From the NCBI GenBank assembly GCA_945872285.1, contig CAMBZR010000098.1, positions 1 through 10,281 on the forward strand: a DNA stretch of 10,281 bases, read 5' to 3'. This DNA comes from Bordetella parapertussis (GTDB lineage Bacteria > Pseudomonadota > Gammaproteobacteria > Burkholderiales > Burkholderiaceae_B). This document shows, piece by piece, positions 1-8,269 of this stretch (position 1 is its first letter; each line of letters begins with the position of its first letter). Under the pieces are notes generated by a model. The model had not been told where the DNA came from. It saw only the letters and a list, made by a program, of their open reading frames with translations, and searched no databases. Made by a program: the position numbers and the translations under genes.

Positions 1-1648
1 GTTCGACGTTCGCGCCGCCATAAATACGGTCAAACTCAGAGATGGGTACGCCAAAGCTTAAGCCAGAACCGAGGGTCGTGACCTGATACATACCAGGGTT
101 GTTTGAGTACGGAGTCATCGTACGGTAATAAACCGAGGTTGTACGGCTAATCCCGTCGTTTGTAAAATAAGGGTCAGTGTGCGCCAGCACAGCTGACCGG
201 TTATACAAACTAGTATTCAAGTTAAGCGTTAAGTTAGTGCCACTACCAAAAACGTTATCCTCAGTTAAACCTGCGGACAAAATCACACCGTCCACCTGCC
301 CGTAACCGACGCCCAAATTGATCATGCCAGTGGGTTTTTCAGCGACTGTTAAGTTGATGTCAACTTGGTCGGGCGAGTTTGGCACAGGTTCAGTACCAAC
401 CTTCACCTCTTTAAAGTATCCCAAGCGATCTAGCCGATCACGCGAAAGCTTGATTTTGCCGGAGTCGTACCAGGCAGCCTCAGGCTGGCGAAGCTCACGG
501 CGCACGACTTCATCACGCGTACGGTGGTTGCCGGTGATTTGAATTTTGCGTACGTATACGCGTCGGCTCGGGTCTATGTAAAAGGTTAACTCGGCAGTTT
601 GATTTTCGCGGTTCAGAACGGGGTTGGGGTTTACGTTTGCAAACGCGTAACCGAGTCCACCCAAATAATCGCTGATACTTTTTGCTGTGGCGTTGGTTTT
701 TTCGCCAGAGAATGTCTCGCCAGCCTTGACCTGCACCAACGTGTTGACTTCGTTTTCGAGGCCAAGCAAATTACCCGCCAGATTCACACTGGTAACTTTG
801 TAGGGCTTGCCTTCGCTGATAGTCAGGGTAATAAAAATATCTTTTCGATCGCCCGAGATCGTGACCTGTGGCGGCTCGGCTTTGTACTCAAGGTAGCCGC
901 GATCTAAGTAAAACGAGCGCAGCGTTTCAAGATCGCGTTCGAGTTTTTCGCGCGAATATTTGTCACTATCGGTGTACCACGATAACCAGCCAGGCGTTGT
1001 CATCTTAAACAAGCCGAGCAGATTGGTGTCGGTAAAGGCTTCGTTGCCAATCACTTTGATTTCACGTATGCGGGCGACCTCGCCCTCGAACACATCAAAA
1101 TTAATACCCACCCGGTTACGGGGCAAAGGCGTGACCGTTGAGGTGATTTCGGCTGAGTATTTGCCTTTGGCAAGATACTGTTGGCGCAATTCAAATTCTG
1201 CCTGCTCGAGCATCGACTGATCAAAGACGCGCCCATCGCCAAAACCAATCTGGCGCAAAGAGTCTGTCATGCCTTTGGGTTCGAATTCGCGCATGCCGCT
1301 AAACGACAGCGAGGCGATGGTCGCGCGCTCTTGCAAGACGACAACCACCACGCGATTGGCAGTTTCAATGCGCACGTCAGAGAACAGACCGGTTGCATAC
1401 AGACGGCGCACTGCTTCGGTGGCCAGATCATCGGTGAATTGTTGCCCGACCTTCACGGGCAATTGCCCAAAAATAGTGCCCGGCTCAGTGCGTTGCATGC
1501 CTTCGATGCGGATATCGCCAATCACAAAAGGGGTGAAGGCGTTTGCCGCCAACGGGCTCGCTAAACACACTGCGAGCGCAGCACGTGCAAACAGGGTCAA
1601 CAGCAGTTGCCGGCAACGGGCGCGAAAACAATCCAAGCTGACGGGCAT
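1..1648 (-). CDS. bamA: Outer membrane protein assembly factor BamA, partial (C-terminus beyond the left edge)
   Basis: BamA is the central subunit of the BAM complex, which folds and inserts beta-barrel proteins into the outer membrane. I read the frame through without a stop for 549 residues. Residues 1-37 form a signal peptide ending in A-N-A before F38. Five POTRA domains follow at roughly 38-108, 110-189, 190-280, 283-361 and 362-440. Recognisable BamA strings include FVIGDIRIEG at the start of POTRA1, TPLPRNRVG in POTRA2, LETLRSFYLDRGY in POTRA3 and VYVRKIQITGNHRTRDEV in POTRA5. The barrel begins near 441 (TGMINLGVGYG) and is cut, so about 220-250 residues of a usual 770-810 are missing. 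The start at 1648 is preferred because GAGGA lies 9 bases upstream; in-frame ATGs at 1678 and 1681 have no such site. The gene lies 69 bases after rseP and may have its own promoter. Confidence 0.97.
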   Translation of the reverse strand, partial: MPVSLDCFRARCRQLLLTLFARAALAVCLASPLAANAFTPFVIGDIRIEGMQRTEPGTIFGQLPVKVGQQFTDDLATEAVRRLYATGLFSDVRIETANRVVVVVLQERATIASLSFSGMREFEPKGMTDSLRQIGFGDGRVFDQSMLEQAEFELRQQYLAKGKYSAEITSTVTPLPRNRVGINFDVFEGEVARIREIKVIGNEAFTDTNLLGLFKMTTPGWLSWYTDSDKYSREKLERDLETLRSFYLDRGYLEYKAEPPQVTISGDRKDIFITLTISEGKPYKVTSVNLAGNLLGLENEVNTLVQVKAGETFSGEKTNATAKSISDYLGGLGYAFANVNPNPVLNRENQTAELTFYIDPSRRVYVRKIQITGNHRTRDEVVRRELRQPEAAWYDSGKIKLSRDRLDRLGYFKEVKVGTEPVPNSPDQVDINLTVAEKPTGMINLGVGYGQVDGVILSAGLTEDNVFGSGTNLTLNLNTSLYNRSAVLAHTDPYFTNDGISRTTSVYYRTMTPYSNNPGMYQVTTLGSGLSFGVPISEFDRIYGGANVE

Positions 1649-1657
1649 TCTAAACAA

Positions 1658-1662
1658 TCCTC
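1658..1662 (-). promoter_or_regulatory. Ribosome binding site deciding the bamA start
   Basis: GAGGA on the minus strand, 9 bases before the ATG at 1648. It supports this start over the in-frame ATGs at 1678 and 1681, which have no purine-rich site in front of them. The chosen start also gives a signal peptide without extra N-terminal residues. Confidence 0.7.
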
Positions 1663-1698
1663 GAGACAGACTAATCATCATTAAGTGGAGCACGTGCG

Positions 1699-1726
1699 AT
1701 TTTAAAGCAGAATCGACCTATGTAAA
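1699..1726 (-). promoter_or_regulatory. Candidate sigma-70-type promoter for bamA
   Basis: On the minus strand TTTACA (1726-1721) and TAAAAT (1704-1699) are separated by 16 bases. Each hexamer matches five of six consensus positions of the housekeeping promoter. The -35 box lies in the last codons of rseP and the spacer covers its TAG stop. Transcription would start near 1692, giving a leader of about 44 bases with the GAGGA ribosome binding site in place. That bamA may need more transcript than the upstream operon is inference; in E. coli bamA is also known to be transcribed separately. No sigma-E-like GGAAC box was seen here. Confidence 0.42.
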
Positions 1727-3061
1727 AATGCGGACAAGGTCGTTAAAAAGAGCAACGGCCATCAAGGCTGCAAGTATCCCCATGCCCGCCCTTTGCCCCC
1801 AGTCGACCGAGCGCGCCGAGGGGGGACTTCCACGCACGATTTCAATGAGATAGTACAGCAGATGCCCCCCGTCTAGCATAGGAATTGGCAGTAAATTCAA
1901 CACACCGAGGCTCACACTGACCAAAGCAAGAAATGAAACGTAGGCCACCCACCCAATTCTTGCAGTCTGACCCGCATAATCTGCAATCGTCACGGGGCCA
2001 CTGATATTTTTGACCGACACCTCGCCTGTCAACATTTTTCCCATCATCTTGAGAGAAAACCAGGCCGTATCGAAGGTTTTGGTCATCCCGAGCCACACGC
2101 TGTCAAACAAGCCGTAGCTCACTTCAACCATCGGTAGATCTCCACCGAGCTGAAAACCCGCCCGTCCGACGACTTTGCCGCTTTCTAGGGTGACGGCCGC
2201 CGGCGTGAGCGACAAACGAGTAGTCTGACCTTCGCGCTCGATTTCGAGCGCAAGCGGCTTGTTTGGATGAGCCTGGATCACTCGAATCACCTGACCCACG
2301 TCGGGTTGGCGCTCGTCAGCTACGGCGACGATCAAATCGCGCGCCAACAAGCCTGCACTCTGGGCCACGCTGCCCTCAACCACCGAGCGAATCTGGGGGG
2401 TTGCTCCGCCAACGGTCAAACCCAAGCGAGCGATCGGATCGGCAGCGCTTGGATCCGCAGAAGCCGCAACCTCAAGCACTCGTGTCAAGGCGCTACCGCC
2501 GCGTTCTACGGTGATTTCAACCTGTCCGCCATCTGCCGAGCGTTGCAGTAACGCCCAGCGCGCCTGAGGCCAAGAGGCGATGGGCTGTCGATCGATCGCG
2601 GTGATCTTATCGCCACCCTGCAAACCAGCAACTGCCGCCACACTGCCTGCGGGCGGTTTGGACAAAATTGATGCTGGCTCTTGGGCACCAAGCAGATTGA
2701 TTGCGGCATAAAACGCCACTGCCAGAATCAAATTAAAAATGGGGCCTGCCGCAACAATTGCAAACCGCTTACCCACCGGTTGTGACTGAAAACTTTGCGA
2801 ACGATGTGGTGAGCCTGCCGTCGTGGCCTGGTTGCCCTGGGGTTCTTCGTCAAGCATCTTGACATAGCCCCCTAAGGGAATCGCAGACAGGGCCCACTCC
2901 GTGCCATGGCGGTCAACCCGCTTGAACAGTACCCGGCCAAAACCAACCGAAAAACGTAGAATTTTTACCCCGCACCAGCGCGCCACCCAATAGTGTCCGA
3001 GCTCATGAAAGGTAATGAGAATGCCGAGTGCAACCAAGAAGGCGATCAAAGTAACGAGCAT
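1718..3061 (-). CDS. rseP: RseP, site-2 zinc metalloprotease of the inner membrane
   Basis: RseP cleaves the anti-sigma factor RseA within the membrane after the first cut by DegS, releasing sigma-E; it also clears signal-peptide remnants. The product has 447 residues, close to the usual 450. The first membrane segment (about 3-25) carries the zinc motif HELGH at 19-23, with E20 the catalytic base. A GFG-containing loop lies at 40-42, as in the family's membrane-reentrant hairpin. A second membrane segment lies at about 101-124. Two PDZ domains follow at roughly 125-205 and 215-290. The conserved KNISGPVTIA lies at 351-360, and the third segment contains NLLPIPMLDGG (389-399), where D397 is the third zinc ligand. 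A last segment lies at 423-446. All catalytic residues are present. The start at 3061 has AGAG about 5 bases upstream. The gene follows dxr by 31 bases. Confidence 0.97.
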   Translation of the reverse strand: MLVTLIAFLVALGILITFHELGHYWVARWCGVKILRFSVGFGRVLFKRVDRHGTEWALSAIPLGGYVKMLDEEPQGNQATTAGSPHRSQSFQSQPVGKRFAIVAAGPIFNLILAVAFYAAINLLGAQEPASILSKPPAGSVAAVAGLQGGDKITAIDRQPIASWPQARWALLQRSADGGQVEITVERGGSALTRVLEVAASADPSAADPIARLGLTVGGATPQIRSVVEGSVAQSAGLLARDLIVAVADERQPDVGQVIRVIQAHPNKPLALEIEREGQTTRLSLTPAAVTLESGKVVGRAGFQLGGDLPMVEVSYGLFDSVWLGMTKTFDTAWFSLKMMGKMLTGEVSVKNISGPVTIADYAGQTARIGWVAYVSFLALVSVSLGVLNLLPIPMLDGGHLLYYLIEIVRGSPPSARSVDWGQRAGMGILAALMAVALFNDLVRIFT

Positions 3062-3092
3062 ATTTCTCTTTTGCTAAAACTGCGCTGAGGCG

Positions 3093-4292
3093 TTAAATCG
3101 CGCTTGCCCGACGGGCCGCACTGCGTGCATGTTCGTCTAAAGCAATAATATCGCCTAACGACTCTAGCTGTCTCGTGCTTTGACCCGCCTGCCAGGAAAG
3201 CGTGTCTTCGATCACCTGAGAAATTTGTGTATAAGCCAAGCGTCTTTCAAGAAACGCCGCCACTGCCACTTCATTGGCAGCGTTTAGCGCCACGCACGCG
3301 CCTTGCCCAGCTTTCAGGGCTTGAAAGGACAAGGCCAAACAGGGCAACTGTTTCAGATCTGGTTGCGAAAAATCTAGCCGACCCGCCAGCGCCAAGTCAA
3401 GCATGCCTACGCCCGAGGTGATGCGTTCTGGAAACCCTAAGCCATACGCGATCGGGGTCCGCATATCGGGCTGCCCCAACTGAGCGATTACAGAGCCGTC
3501 TTCATATTCGACCATCGAGTGCACCACACTTTGGGGGTGAATCACCACACTAATTTTCTCGGCAGGCATCGCAAACAGGTGATGCGCCTCGATCACTTCA
3601 AGACCCTTATTGAGCATCGTGGCCGAGTCGACCGAAATCTTTTTACCCATACTCCAGTTTGGATGCGCACAAGCTTGTTCGGGCGTCACCTTACTCAAGT
3701 CTGCCCAGCGTTGGTTTCGAAAAGGTCCGCCCGAGGCCGTGAGAATTAAGCGTCTGACCCCCGCGGCCGGACCTCGCGGCGCGCTCGCCCGTTCGTGCTG
3801 AGGCAGACATTGAAAAATCGCATTGTGCTCGCTGTCGATGGGCAGGAGTTCAGCGCCAGACGCACGCACGGCCGCCATGAAGATTGAACCGGCCGCCACT
3901 AAGGCTTCTTTGTTGGCAAGCAGCACGCGTTTGCCAGCGTGCGCCGCCGCCAGCGCAGACGGCAGACCCGCAGCGCCAACGATCGCAGCCATGATTGCCT
4001 GGCTGGCGGGGTCGCGCGCCACTTCGACCAACGCTTGGGCACCCACCAAGATGGTAGGGCGGTTAGGCGCGTCAGCCCAGGTTGTTTTAAATCTTTCCGC
4101 GGTTGCCTGACTAGGGACGGCCACCACTGCAGCCTTGACGTCAAAGGCTTGCTTGGCCAGCAGGTCCATTCGGCTGTACGAGGTCAAGGCGTGTACGGCA
4201 AAGCGTGCGGGATGTCGCGCGATGACATCTAGCGTGTTCTGGCCAATCGAGCCCGTTGAGCCCAAAATCGTGACGACAAGCGGGGCTACCAC
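3093..4292 (-). CDS. dxr: 1-deoxy-D-xylulose 5-phosphate reductoisomerase
   Basis: Dxr (IspC) carries out the first committed step of the MEP isoprenoid pathway: rearrangement and NADPH-dependent reduction of DXP to 2-C-methyl-D-erythritol 4-phosphate in the cytoplasm. It is the target of fosmidomycin. The product has 399 residues, typical of the family. The NADPH-binding GSTGSIG is at 11-17 and LLANKEALV at 124-132. The metal ligands are in [10 protein letters not shown] (D153, E155) and in GLEVIE (E232). Substrate-binding HPNWSMGKK is at 210-218 and SGGPFR at 187-192. The C-terminal [13 protein letters not shown] helix is also present. The start is GTG at 4292, supported by GAGG 7 bases upstream; it overlaps the end of cdsA by 7 bases, which suggests translational coupling. 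Its place after cdsA differs from E. coli, where dxr precedes uppS. Confidence 0.97.
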   Translation of the reverse strand: MVAPLVVTILGSTGSIGQNTLDVIARHPARFAVHALTSYSRMDLLAKQAFDVKAAVVAVPSQATAERFKTTWADAPNRPTILVGAQALVEVARDPASQAIMAAIVGAAGLPSALAAAHAGKRVLLANKEALVAAGSIFMAAVRASGAELLPIDSEHNAIFQCLPQHERASAPRGPAAGVRRLILTASGGPFRNQRWADLSKVTPEQACAHPNWSMGKKISVDSATMLNKGLEVIEAHHLFAMPAEKISVVIHPQSVVHSMVEYEDGSVIAQLGQPDMRTPIAYGLGFPERITSGVGMLDLALAGRLDFSQPDLKQLPCLALSFQALKAGQGACVALNAANEVAVAAFLERRLAYTQISQVIEDTLSWQAGQSTRQLESLGDIIALDEHARSAARRASAI

Positions 4293-5140
4293 GTGCCCGC
4301 CTCGAGTAATAAAAAGGCCAGCGGCACGACGGACACCACGGCGTCAATCCGGTCGTACACCCCACCGTGACCAGGTAACAGTTGGCTAGAGTCTTTAACG
4401 CCTGCACGACGTTTTAGCAGCGACTCGTACAAATCACCTGCAATCGAAAAAAGCGCCAAAACAACTGCGGCCAATATCAGCCCCCCCCAAGACCATTGCG
4501 TGAGCAGCTCCGCGGCAAAGGTTTGCGGCCAGTGCGCCGAGCCAACCAGCCACACCACCACACCCACCACGCCCGCCAGGGCGCCTTCAAGCGTTTTGCC
4601 AGGGCTGATACTCGGGGCCAGTTTGTGCCGACCAAAGGCACGCCCCGCGAAGTAGGCGGCAATATCCGCGACCCAGATCACAATCAAAAGCGAGACCACG
4701 AAAACAGCCCCGCGCTGCAAATACCAATACGCCAGCGCTGCCCAGGTTGCGTACAGAACCACGACCGCTGCCAGGCTATTGCGCAAGCGCCCTACCGGCT
4801 TGGTGACTTGAGCCTGCAACAAAGACGGTAAAAGTAGCAGCACCCAAGCCAGCACTGCCGCCACCAACACGCTCTTTAAGCTCCATGAGAGCATGAGTTC
4901 AAGCTTGAGTTCATCCCCCAGCCAAACACTCGTTTGCCAGACCGTTAACCCAAACAGCACCAGCGCAGAGACGCCAGACCACAGGCTGCGCACGCCCAGC
5001 GCGAGTCTCAACCACTCGAAACTGGCACAAGCACAGGCCAGCGCGATAAACAGTAAAAAGGGCCAGGGTGAGGTCGCAGAAACTGCCAGAGCCAGAATAC
5101 CTAGCAACACAAGTGCAGTGATGAGGCGCTGTTTAAGCAT
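4286..5140 (-). CDS. cdsA: Phosphatidate cytidylyltransferase (CDP-diacylglycerol synthase)
   Basis: CdsA transfers CMP from CTP to phosphatidic acid, giving the CDP-diacylglycerol used for all bacterial phospholipids. It is an integral inner-membrane enzyme. The product has 284 residues, as usual, and is strongly hydrophobic with about seven or eight membrane segments. The family signature spans 240-266: S240, K243-R244, K249-D250, P257-G258-H259-G260-G261, D263-R264 and D266 are all in place. A second conserved block at 157-186 ([11 protein letters not shown], then SPGKTLEG) is also present. The start ATG lies 5 bases after the uppS stop, with only a weak ribosome binding site, so coupling to uppS translation is likely. 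It overlaps dxr by 7 bases. A run of eight G on the coding strand (4488-4481) encodes part of Trp218 with Gly219 and Gly220. Confidence 0.96.
   Translation of the reverse strand: MLKQRLITALVLLGILALAVSATSPWPFLLFIALACACASFEWLRLALGVRSLWSGVSALVLFGLTVWQTSVWLGDELKLELMLSWSLKSVLVAAVLAWVLLLLPSLLQAQVTKPVGRLRNSLAAVVVLYATWAALAYWYLQRGAVFVVSLLIVIWVADIAAYFAGRAFGRHKLAPSISPGKTLEGALAGVVGVVVWLVGSAHWPQTFAAELLTQWSWGGLILAAVVLALFSIAGDLYESLLKRRAGVKDSSQLLPGHGGVYDRIDAVVSVVPLAFLLLEAGTW
4300..4303 (-). promoter_or_regulatory. Ribosome binding site supporting the GTG start of dxr
   Basis: GAGG on the minus strand sits 7 bases before the GTG at 4292 and lies inside the last codons of cdsA. The first residues after this GTG ([10 protein letters not shown]) give the expected short lead into the NADPH-binding glycine motif, so no longer start is needed. 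Confidence 0.6.
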
Positions 5141-5145
5141 GCCCG

Positions 5146-5910
5146 CTAACTCTGGCTGTTGACATGAACTTGAGCACTGGTGCGTCCAAATCTTCGCTCA
5201 CGCGTTCGATACCATTCAAACGATGCACTGAGTTCGGCTTCGTCAAAGTCAGGCCAGTAGCATTCTGTAAAGTACAACTCTGTGTAAGCCAGCTGCCAGA
5301 TCAAAAAATTAGAAATGCGCTGCTCGCCGCCGGTACGAATAAACAGGTCAGGCTCGGGTGCCCAGGCCATCGACAAATAAGGCGCCAGACTGCTTTCATC
5401 GAGCGCCGCCGGGTTGGCAGCCAGTTCTGGACGCGCCCGCAAAAGCGCACGGGTCGCTTGAAGAATATCCCAACGACCGCCGTAATTCGCGGCAATCGTC
5501 AGATGCAATTGATCATTTTTTTCAGTTTTTTGCTGAGCCTGGGCAATTAAATCTTGAAGTTTTGGTTCGAAGGCCGTTAAATCTCCAACCACGTGCAGTC
5601 GCACGCCCTGATCTTGCAGACGGACAACTTCACGTTCAAGCGCTTGCACAAACAGGCGCATCAAGAGCGAGACTTCATCTGCGGGGCGACGCCAGTTTTC
5701 AGAGCTAAACGCAAACAGAGTCAAGTATTTAACCCCGGCTGCCCCACAGGTTTCAACCGCGCGTCGCACAGACTGCACCCCTCTGGCGTGCCCAGCGGTG
5801 CGGGGCAATAACCGGGCGTGTGCCCAACGCCCGTTACCATCCATGACAATTGCCACGTGCGTCGGAGTCGCAGACGTTACAGGGATTTCGCGGGTTGAGC
5901 TGATGGCCAT
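5146..5910 (-). CDS. uppS: Undecaprenyl diphosphate synthase (cis-prenyltransferase)
   Basis: UppS adds eight isopentenyl units in cis to farnesyl diphosphate, making the C55 lipid carrier for peptidoglycan and O-antigen precursors. The product has 254 residues, the normal size. The catalytic motif MDGNGRWA is at 23-30, with D24 binding magnesium with the diphosphate. H41 and R43 follow in GHARG, and FAFSSENW lies at 66-73. The C-terminal IPP-binding block starts at R192 in [18 protein letters not shown] and continues to WPD at 219-221. All key residues are present. The first 17 residues are unconserved lead. The gene starts 12 bases after frr, without a strong ribosome binding site, and ends 5 bases before cdsA. 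It uses IPP made through the MEP pathway, to which dxr two genes downstream belongs. Confidence 0.97.
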   Translation of the reverse strand: MAISSTREIPVTSATPTHVAIVMDGNGRWAHARLLPRTAGHARGVQSVRRAVETCGAAGVKYLTLFAFSSENWRRPADEVSLLMRLFVQALEREVVRLQDQGVRLHVVGDLTAFEPKLQDLIAQAQQKTEKNDQLHLTIAANYGGRWDILQATRALLRARPELAANPAALDESSLAPYLSMAWAPEPDLFIRTGGEQRISNFLIWQLAYTELYFTECYWPDFDEAELSASFEWYRTRERRFGRTSAQVHVNSQS

Positions 5911-5922
5911 GAAGGGGGCGGC

Positions 5923-6483
5923 CTAAACCGTCAAAATCTCGGCTTCTTTTTGCGCAACCATTTTGTCGATTTCGATCACGCAACGATCCGTTAGCTTTTG
6001 CACAAGCTCTTGTGCGCGGCGTTCGTCATCTTCAGAAATCTCTTTGTCTTTTATAAGCTTTTTAAAGGAGTCGTTTGAATCACGGCGTAGATTACGTACG
6101 GCGATTTTGGCGTCTTCGCCCTCAGATTTCACAACCTTATTCAAATCGCGGCGGCGCTCTTCGGTCAAGGCTGGCATCGGTACCCGAATACTATCGCCCA
6201 TACCGATTGGATTCAGACCCAAATCAGAGTCTCGAATCGCTTTTTCGACTGGACCCGACATGTTTTTTTCCCAGACCTGGACATTTAAGGTGCGGGCGTC
6301 CATCAGGTTAACGTTCGCAACCTGCGAGATTGGCACTAACGATCCGTAGTACTCGACCTGTACATGATCAAGAATGCCGGGATGTGCGCGCCCGGTGCGA
6401 ATTTTAGCGAGGTTGGCTTTAAGTTGCTCGAGCGACTTCGCCATGCGGGCCTGAGCAGAGGCTTGAATATCTGCAATACTCAT
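5923..6483 (-). CDS. frr: Ribosome recycling factor
   Basis: RRF acts with EF-G to split the post-termination ribosome so its subunits can be reused. The product has 186 residues, against 185 in E. coli, and matches along its whole length. The sequence has the three-helix-bundle and small-domain layout: helix 1 over 1-28, the small domain at about 31-104 (starting [11 protein letters not shown]) and two long helices to the end. The key arginine region [10 protein letters not shown] is at 129-138, followed by [19 protein letters not shown] lies 5 bases before the ATG and overlaps the pyrH stop codon, so the two genes (9 bases apart) are probably translationally linked. uppS follows after 12 bases. 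Nothing is odd in the protein. Confidence 0.98.
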   Translation of the reverse strand: MSIADIQASAQARMAKSLEQLKANLAKIRTGRAHPGILDHVQVEYYGSLVPISQVANVNLMDARTLNVQVWEKNMSGPVEKAIRDSDLGLNPIGMGDSIRVPMPALTEERRRDLNKVVKSEGEDAKIAVRNLRRDSNDSFKKLIKDKEISEDDERRAQELVQKLTDRCVIEIDKMVAQKEAEILTV

Positions 6484-6492
6484 TGGGTTCCT

Positions 6493-7209
6493 TTAAACGT
6501 GAACCAAAGTGCCTTCGTCCTCGCCGCTGACTGCCCGCTTCAGCGCGCCAGGTTTGTTGATCGAAAAGACTCTGATTGGTAATTTTTGATCTCGACACAA
6601 GGCAAACGCCGTCGCATCCATCACTTCAAGACGACGGTTGATGACCTCATCAAAACTGATCCGGGTGTAGCGAGTTGCAGCTGGATCCTTATTGGGGTCA
6701 GCACTGTATATGCCATCAACCTTAGTCGCTTTTAAAACAATTTCAGCGCCGATCTCGGCACCGCGCAACGAGGCCGCAGTATCGGTGGTAAAGAAGGGAT
6801 TGCCTGTGCCAGCGGCAAACACCACAACCTTACCCTCTTCGAGATACCTTAACGCTTTAGGCCGGATATAAGGCTCAACCACCTGTTCGATATTCAGAGC
6901 AGACTGAACGCGGGCGTCAACGCCACGGTGTTTGAGCGCGTCTTGCAAGGCCAACGCATTCATGACAGTGGCCATCATGCCCATGTAGTCAGCGGTAGCG
7001 CGGTCCATGCCTTGTGCGCCTGGTGCAACACCTCGAAAGATGTTACCGCCACCAATCACGATGGCTAACTGCACGCCCATCGAAACCACCTCAGCAACCT
7101 CTTCGGTCATGCGTGCGATGGTGGCACGATTGATGCCAAAAGCATCATCACCCATCAAGGCTTCGCCAGAAAGTTTAAGAAGAACTCTTTTGTGCATTCG
7201 GCTAGCCAT
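6493..7209 (-). CDS. pyrH: Uridylate kinase (UMP kinase)
   Basis: PyrH phosphorylates UMP to UDP with ATP, a step of pyrimidine nucleotide synthesis. The bacterial enzyme is a hexamer of the amino acid kinase fold, regulated by GTP and UTP. The product has 238 residues; the family usually has about 240. Motifs in order are KLSGEAL at 12-18, GGGNIFRG at 53-60, the UMP-binding [13 protein letters not shown] at 134-146 and [10 protein letters not shown] at 163-172. The start is uncertain. ATG at 7209 has only GGA about 10 bases upstream, and the in-frame ATG at 7197 (M5, just before [10 protein letters not shown]) has no ribosome binding site. The first is chosen because related proteins have a few residues before KRVLLKLSG. 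The gene lies 89 bases after the tsf stop, with a hairpin and possible promoter between them, and is followed closely by frr. Confidence 0.97.
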   Translation of the reverse strand: MASRMHKRVLLKLSGEALMGDDAFGINRATIARMTEEVAEVVSMGVQLAIVIGGGNIFRGVAPGAQGMDRATADYMGMMATVMNALALQDALKHRGVDARVQSALNIEQVVEPYIRPKALRYLEEGKVVVFAAGTGNPFFTTDTAASLRGAEIGAEIVLKATKVDGIYSADPNKDPAATRYTRISFDEVINRRLEVMDATAFALCRDQKLPIRVFSINKPGALKRAVSGEDEGTLVHV

Positions 7210-7225
7210 GGGTCAGGGTTCCGGA

Positions 7226-7255
7226 AGGTTAAACACTAGCAAAAGTGTACGTCAA
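7226..7255 (-). promoter_or_regulatory. Possible promoter for pyrH
   Basis: On the minus strand TTGACG (7255-7250) matches five of six -35 positions. It is followed after 18 bases by TAACCT (7231-7226), which keeps the most conserved -10 positions (TA at the front, T at the end). Transcription would start only about 10 bases before the pyrH ATG, which is unusually short. This is weak evidence, strengthened slightly by its position just downstream of a terminator-like hairpin. Confidence 0.25.
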
Positions 7256-7263
7256 ACTAAGCG

Positions 7264-7288
7264 AAACCAAGGCACAACGCCTCGGTTT
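7264..7288 (-). terminator. Hairpin between tsf and pyrH, possible terminator or attenuator
   Basis: On the minus strand AAACCGAGGC and GCCTTGGTTT form a 10-base-pair stem, with one G-U pair, around a five-base loop (GTTGT). It begins 10 bases after the tsf stop codon. The 3' arm ends in GGTTT but is followed by CGCTTAG, not by a clean U-tract, so full termination is unlikely. It may act as a partial terminator or as an mRNA processing and stability element that sets rpsB-tsf output above that of the genes downstream. Confidence 0.45.
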
Positions 7289-7298
7289 ATTGACGACT

Positions 7299-8177
7299 TT
7301 AGGCGTTTCCGGCAGCTGCCGCAGCGACTTCAGCGGCAAAATCCATCGTTTTCTTCTCGATGCCTTCGCCCACGACAAAAAGTGAAAATCCAGCAATCGC
7401 TGCATTTTTTTCTTTTAGCATTTGAGCAACAGACTGTTTGTCATTTTTAACAAAAGGTTGCGAAAGAAGCGCCACTTCTTTTAAAAACTTTTGCACTGAA
7501 CCTTCGACCATTTTTTCGACGATTTCGGCTGGTTTGCCGGATTCGGCAGCCTTTTGACGCGCGACCGAGCGCTCGGCTTCTTTGTCAGCTTCAGGAACAC
7601 CGGATTCATCTAACGCGCGAGGCTTAGTCGCTGCGATGTGCATGGCGACGTTTTTACCGACTTCGTCGGCACCCGAAAACTCAACCAAAACGCCGATTCT
7701 GCCACTGTGCACATAGCTTGAAAGCTTGTTTGCGGTGGTGTAGCGCTTGAACCGGCGAATCGAGATGTTTTCACCGATTTTACCGACCAACGCTGAGCGC
7801 ACAGACTCAACCGTACCGGTAGACAAACTTGAGGCAGCTAAAGCCGCCACATCTGCATAGTCGTTCGCTGTGACTTGCTTGGCAAGCGCTTCGACGAAGG
7901 CGACAAAATCGTCATTTTTTGCAACGAAATCTGTTTCGCAGTTGACTTCAAGCACCGCGCCCTGTTTTGCATCAGGCGAAATATACAAGCCAATGAGCCC
8001 TTCGGCGGTGATGCGCCCTGCCGCCTTGCTGGCTTTACTGCCCAGCTTGACACGCAAGATTTCTTCGGCACGCACGAGGTCGCCAGCTGCCTCGGTTAGA
8101 GCGCGTTTGCATTCCATCATAGGTGCGTCGGTTTTTTCGCGCAATTCTTTAACCATTGCGGCAGTGATTTCAGCCAT
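7299..8177 (-). CDS. tsf: Elongation factor Ts
   Basis: EF-Ts is the guanine nucleotide exchange factor that releases GDP from EF-Tu during translation elongation. The product has 292 residues, usual for betaproteobacteria. The N-terminal UBA-like domain covers about 1-55 and includes [16 protein letters not shown] at 12-27. The signature [12 protein letters not shown] is at 80-91, where T82-D83-F84 corresponds to the TDF segment that contacts EF-Tu. The core subdomains and the coiled-coil region follow. The tail is alanine-rich ([12 protein letters not shown]). The start at 8177 is chosen over an upstream in-frame ATG at 8213 for two reasons: GGAG lies 5 bases before it, and [13 protein letters not shown] is the standard N-terminus. 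The 12 residues upstream are unconserved. It follows rpsB after 92 bases, the normal pairing. Confidence 0.98.
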   Translation of the reverse strand: MAEITAAMVKELREKTDAPMMECKRALTEAAGDLVRAEEILRVKLGSKASKAAGRITAEGLIGLYISPDAKQGAVLEVNCETDFVAKNDDFVAFVEALAKQVTANDYADVAALAASSLSTGTVESVRSALVGKIGENISIRRFKRYTTANKLSSYVHSGRIGVLVEFSGADEVGKNVAMHIAATKPRALDESGVPEADKEAERSVARQKAAESGKPAEIVEKMVEGSVQKFLKEVALLSQPFVKNDKQSVAQMLKEKNAAIAGFSLFVVGEGIEKKTMDFAAEVAAAAAGNA

Positions 8178-8182
8178 GTTTG

Positions 8183-8186
8183 CTCC
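8183..8186 (-). promoter_or_regulatory. Ribosome binding site deciding the tsf start
   Basis: GGAG on the minus strand, 5 bases before the ATG at 8177. It places the tsf start here and not at the in-frame ATG at 8213, which lies inside an inter-gene hairpin region and would add 12 unconserved residues. Confidence 0.7.
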
Positions 8187-8200
8187 AAGACAATTTAGTG

Positions 8201-8226
8201 GCACCCCAACCAAAAGTCAGGGGCGC
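8201..8226 (-). ncRNA. Second hairpin of the rpsB-tsf spacer
   Basis: On the minus strand GCGCCCC pairs with GGGGTGC (seven pairs including one G-U) around a 12-base loop. It ends 14 bases before the tsf ribosome binding site. There is no U-tract after it, so it does not look like a terminator. It may influence tsf translation or mRNA decay; its role is not known. Confidence 0.35.
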
Positions 8227-8237
8227 ACTGTTGCAAT

Positions 8238-8257
8238 GTCCCGTGCACAGACGGGAC
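8238..8257 (-). ncRNA. First hairpin of the rpsB-tsf spacer
   Basis: On the minus strand GTCCCGT and ACGGGAC form a perfect seven-base-pair stem around CTGTGC, starting 12 bases after the rpsB stop. A run of T (TAATTTTTTC) lies before it, not after, so it is not a standard terminator in the rpsB direction. It may protect the rpsB 3' end or help adjust the S2 to EF-Ts ratio. Confidence 0.4.
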
Positions 8258-8269
8258 CACCAGAAAAAA

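Noticed and set aside
1269..1853. Long plus-strand open frame (194 codons) opposite bamA and the end of rseP
   Set aside because: It is antisense to well-supported genes, crosses the bamA start and the rseP-bamA gap, and its translation resembles no protein family. It is a shadow frame.
7264..7288. Strong intrinsic terminator ending the rpsB-tsf operon
   Set aside because: The stem is good, but the bases after it (CGCTTAG) are not a U-tract, so only a possible partial terminator is reported.
8178..8213. 12-residue N-terminal extension of EF-Ts
   Set aside because: The extension is unconserved and overlaps a hairpin; the ATG at 8177 has GGAG at 5 bases and gives the standard N-terminus.
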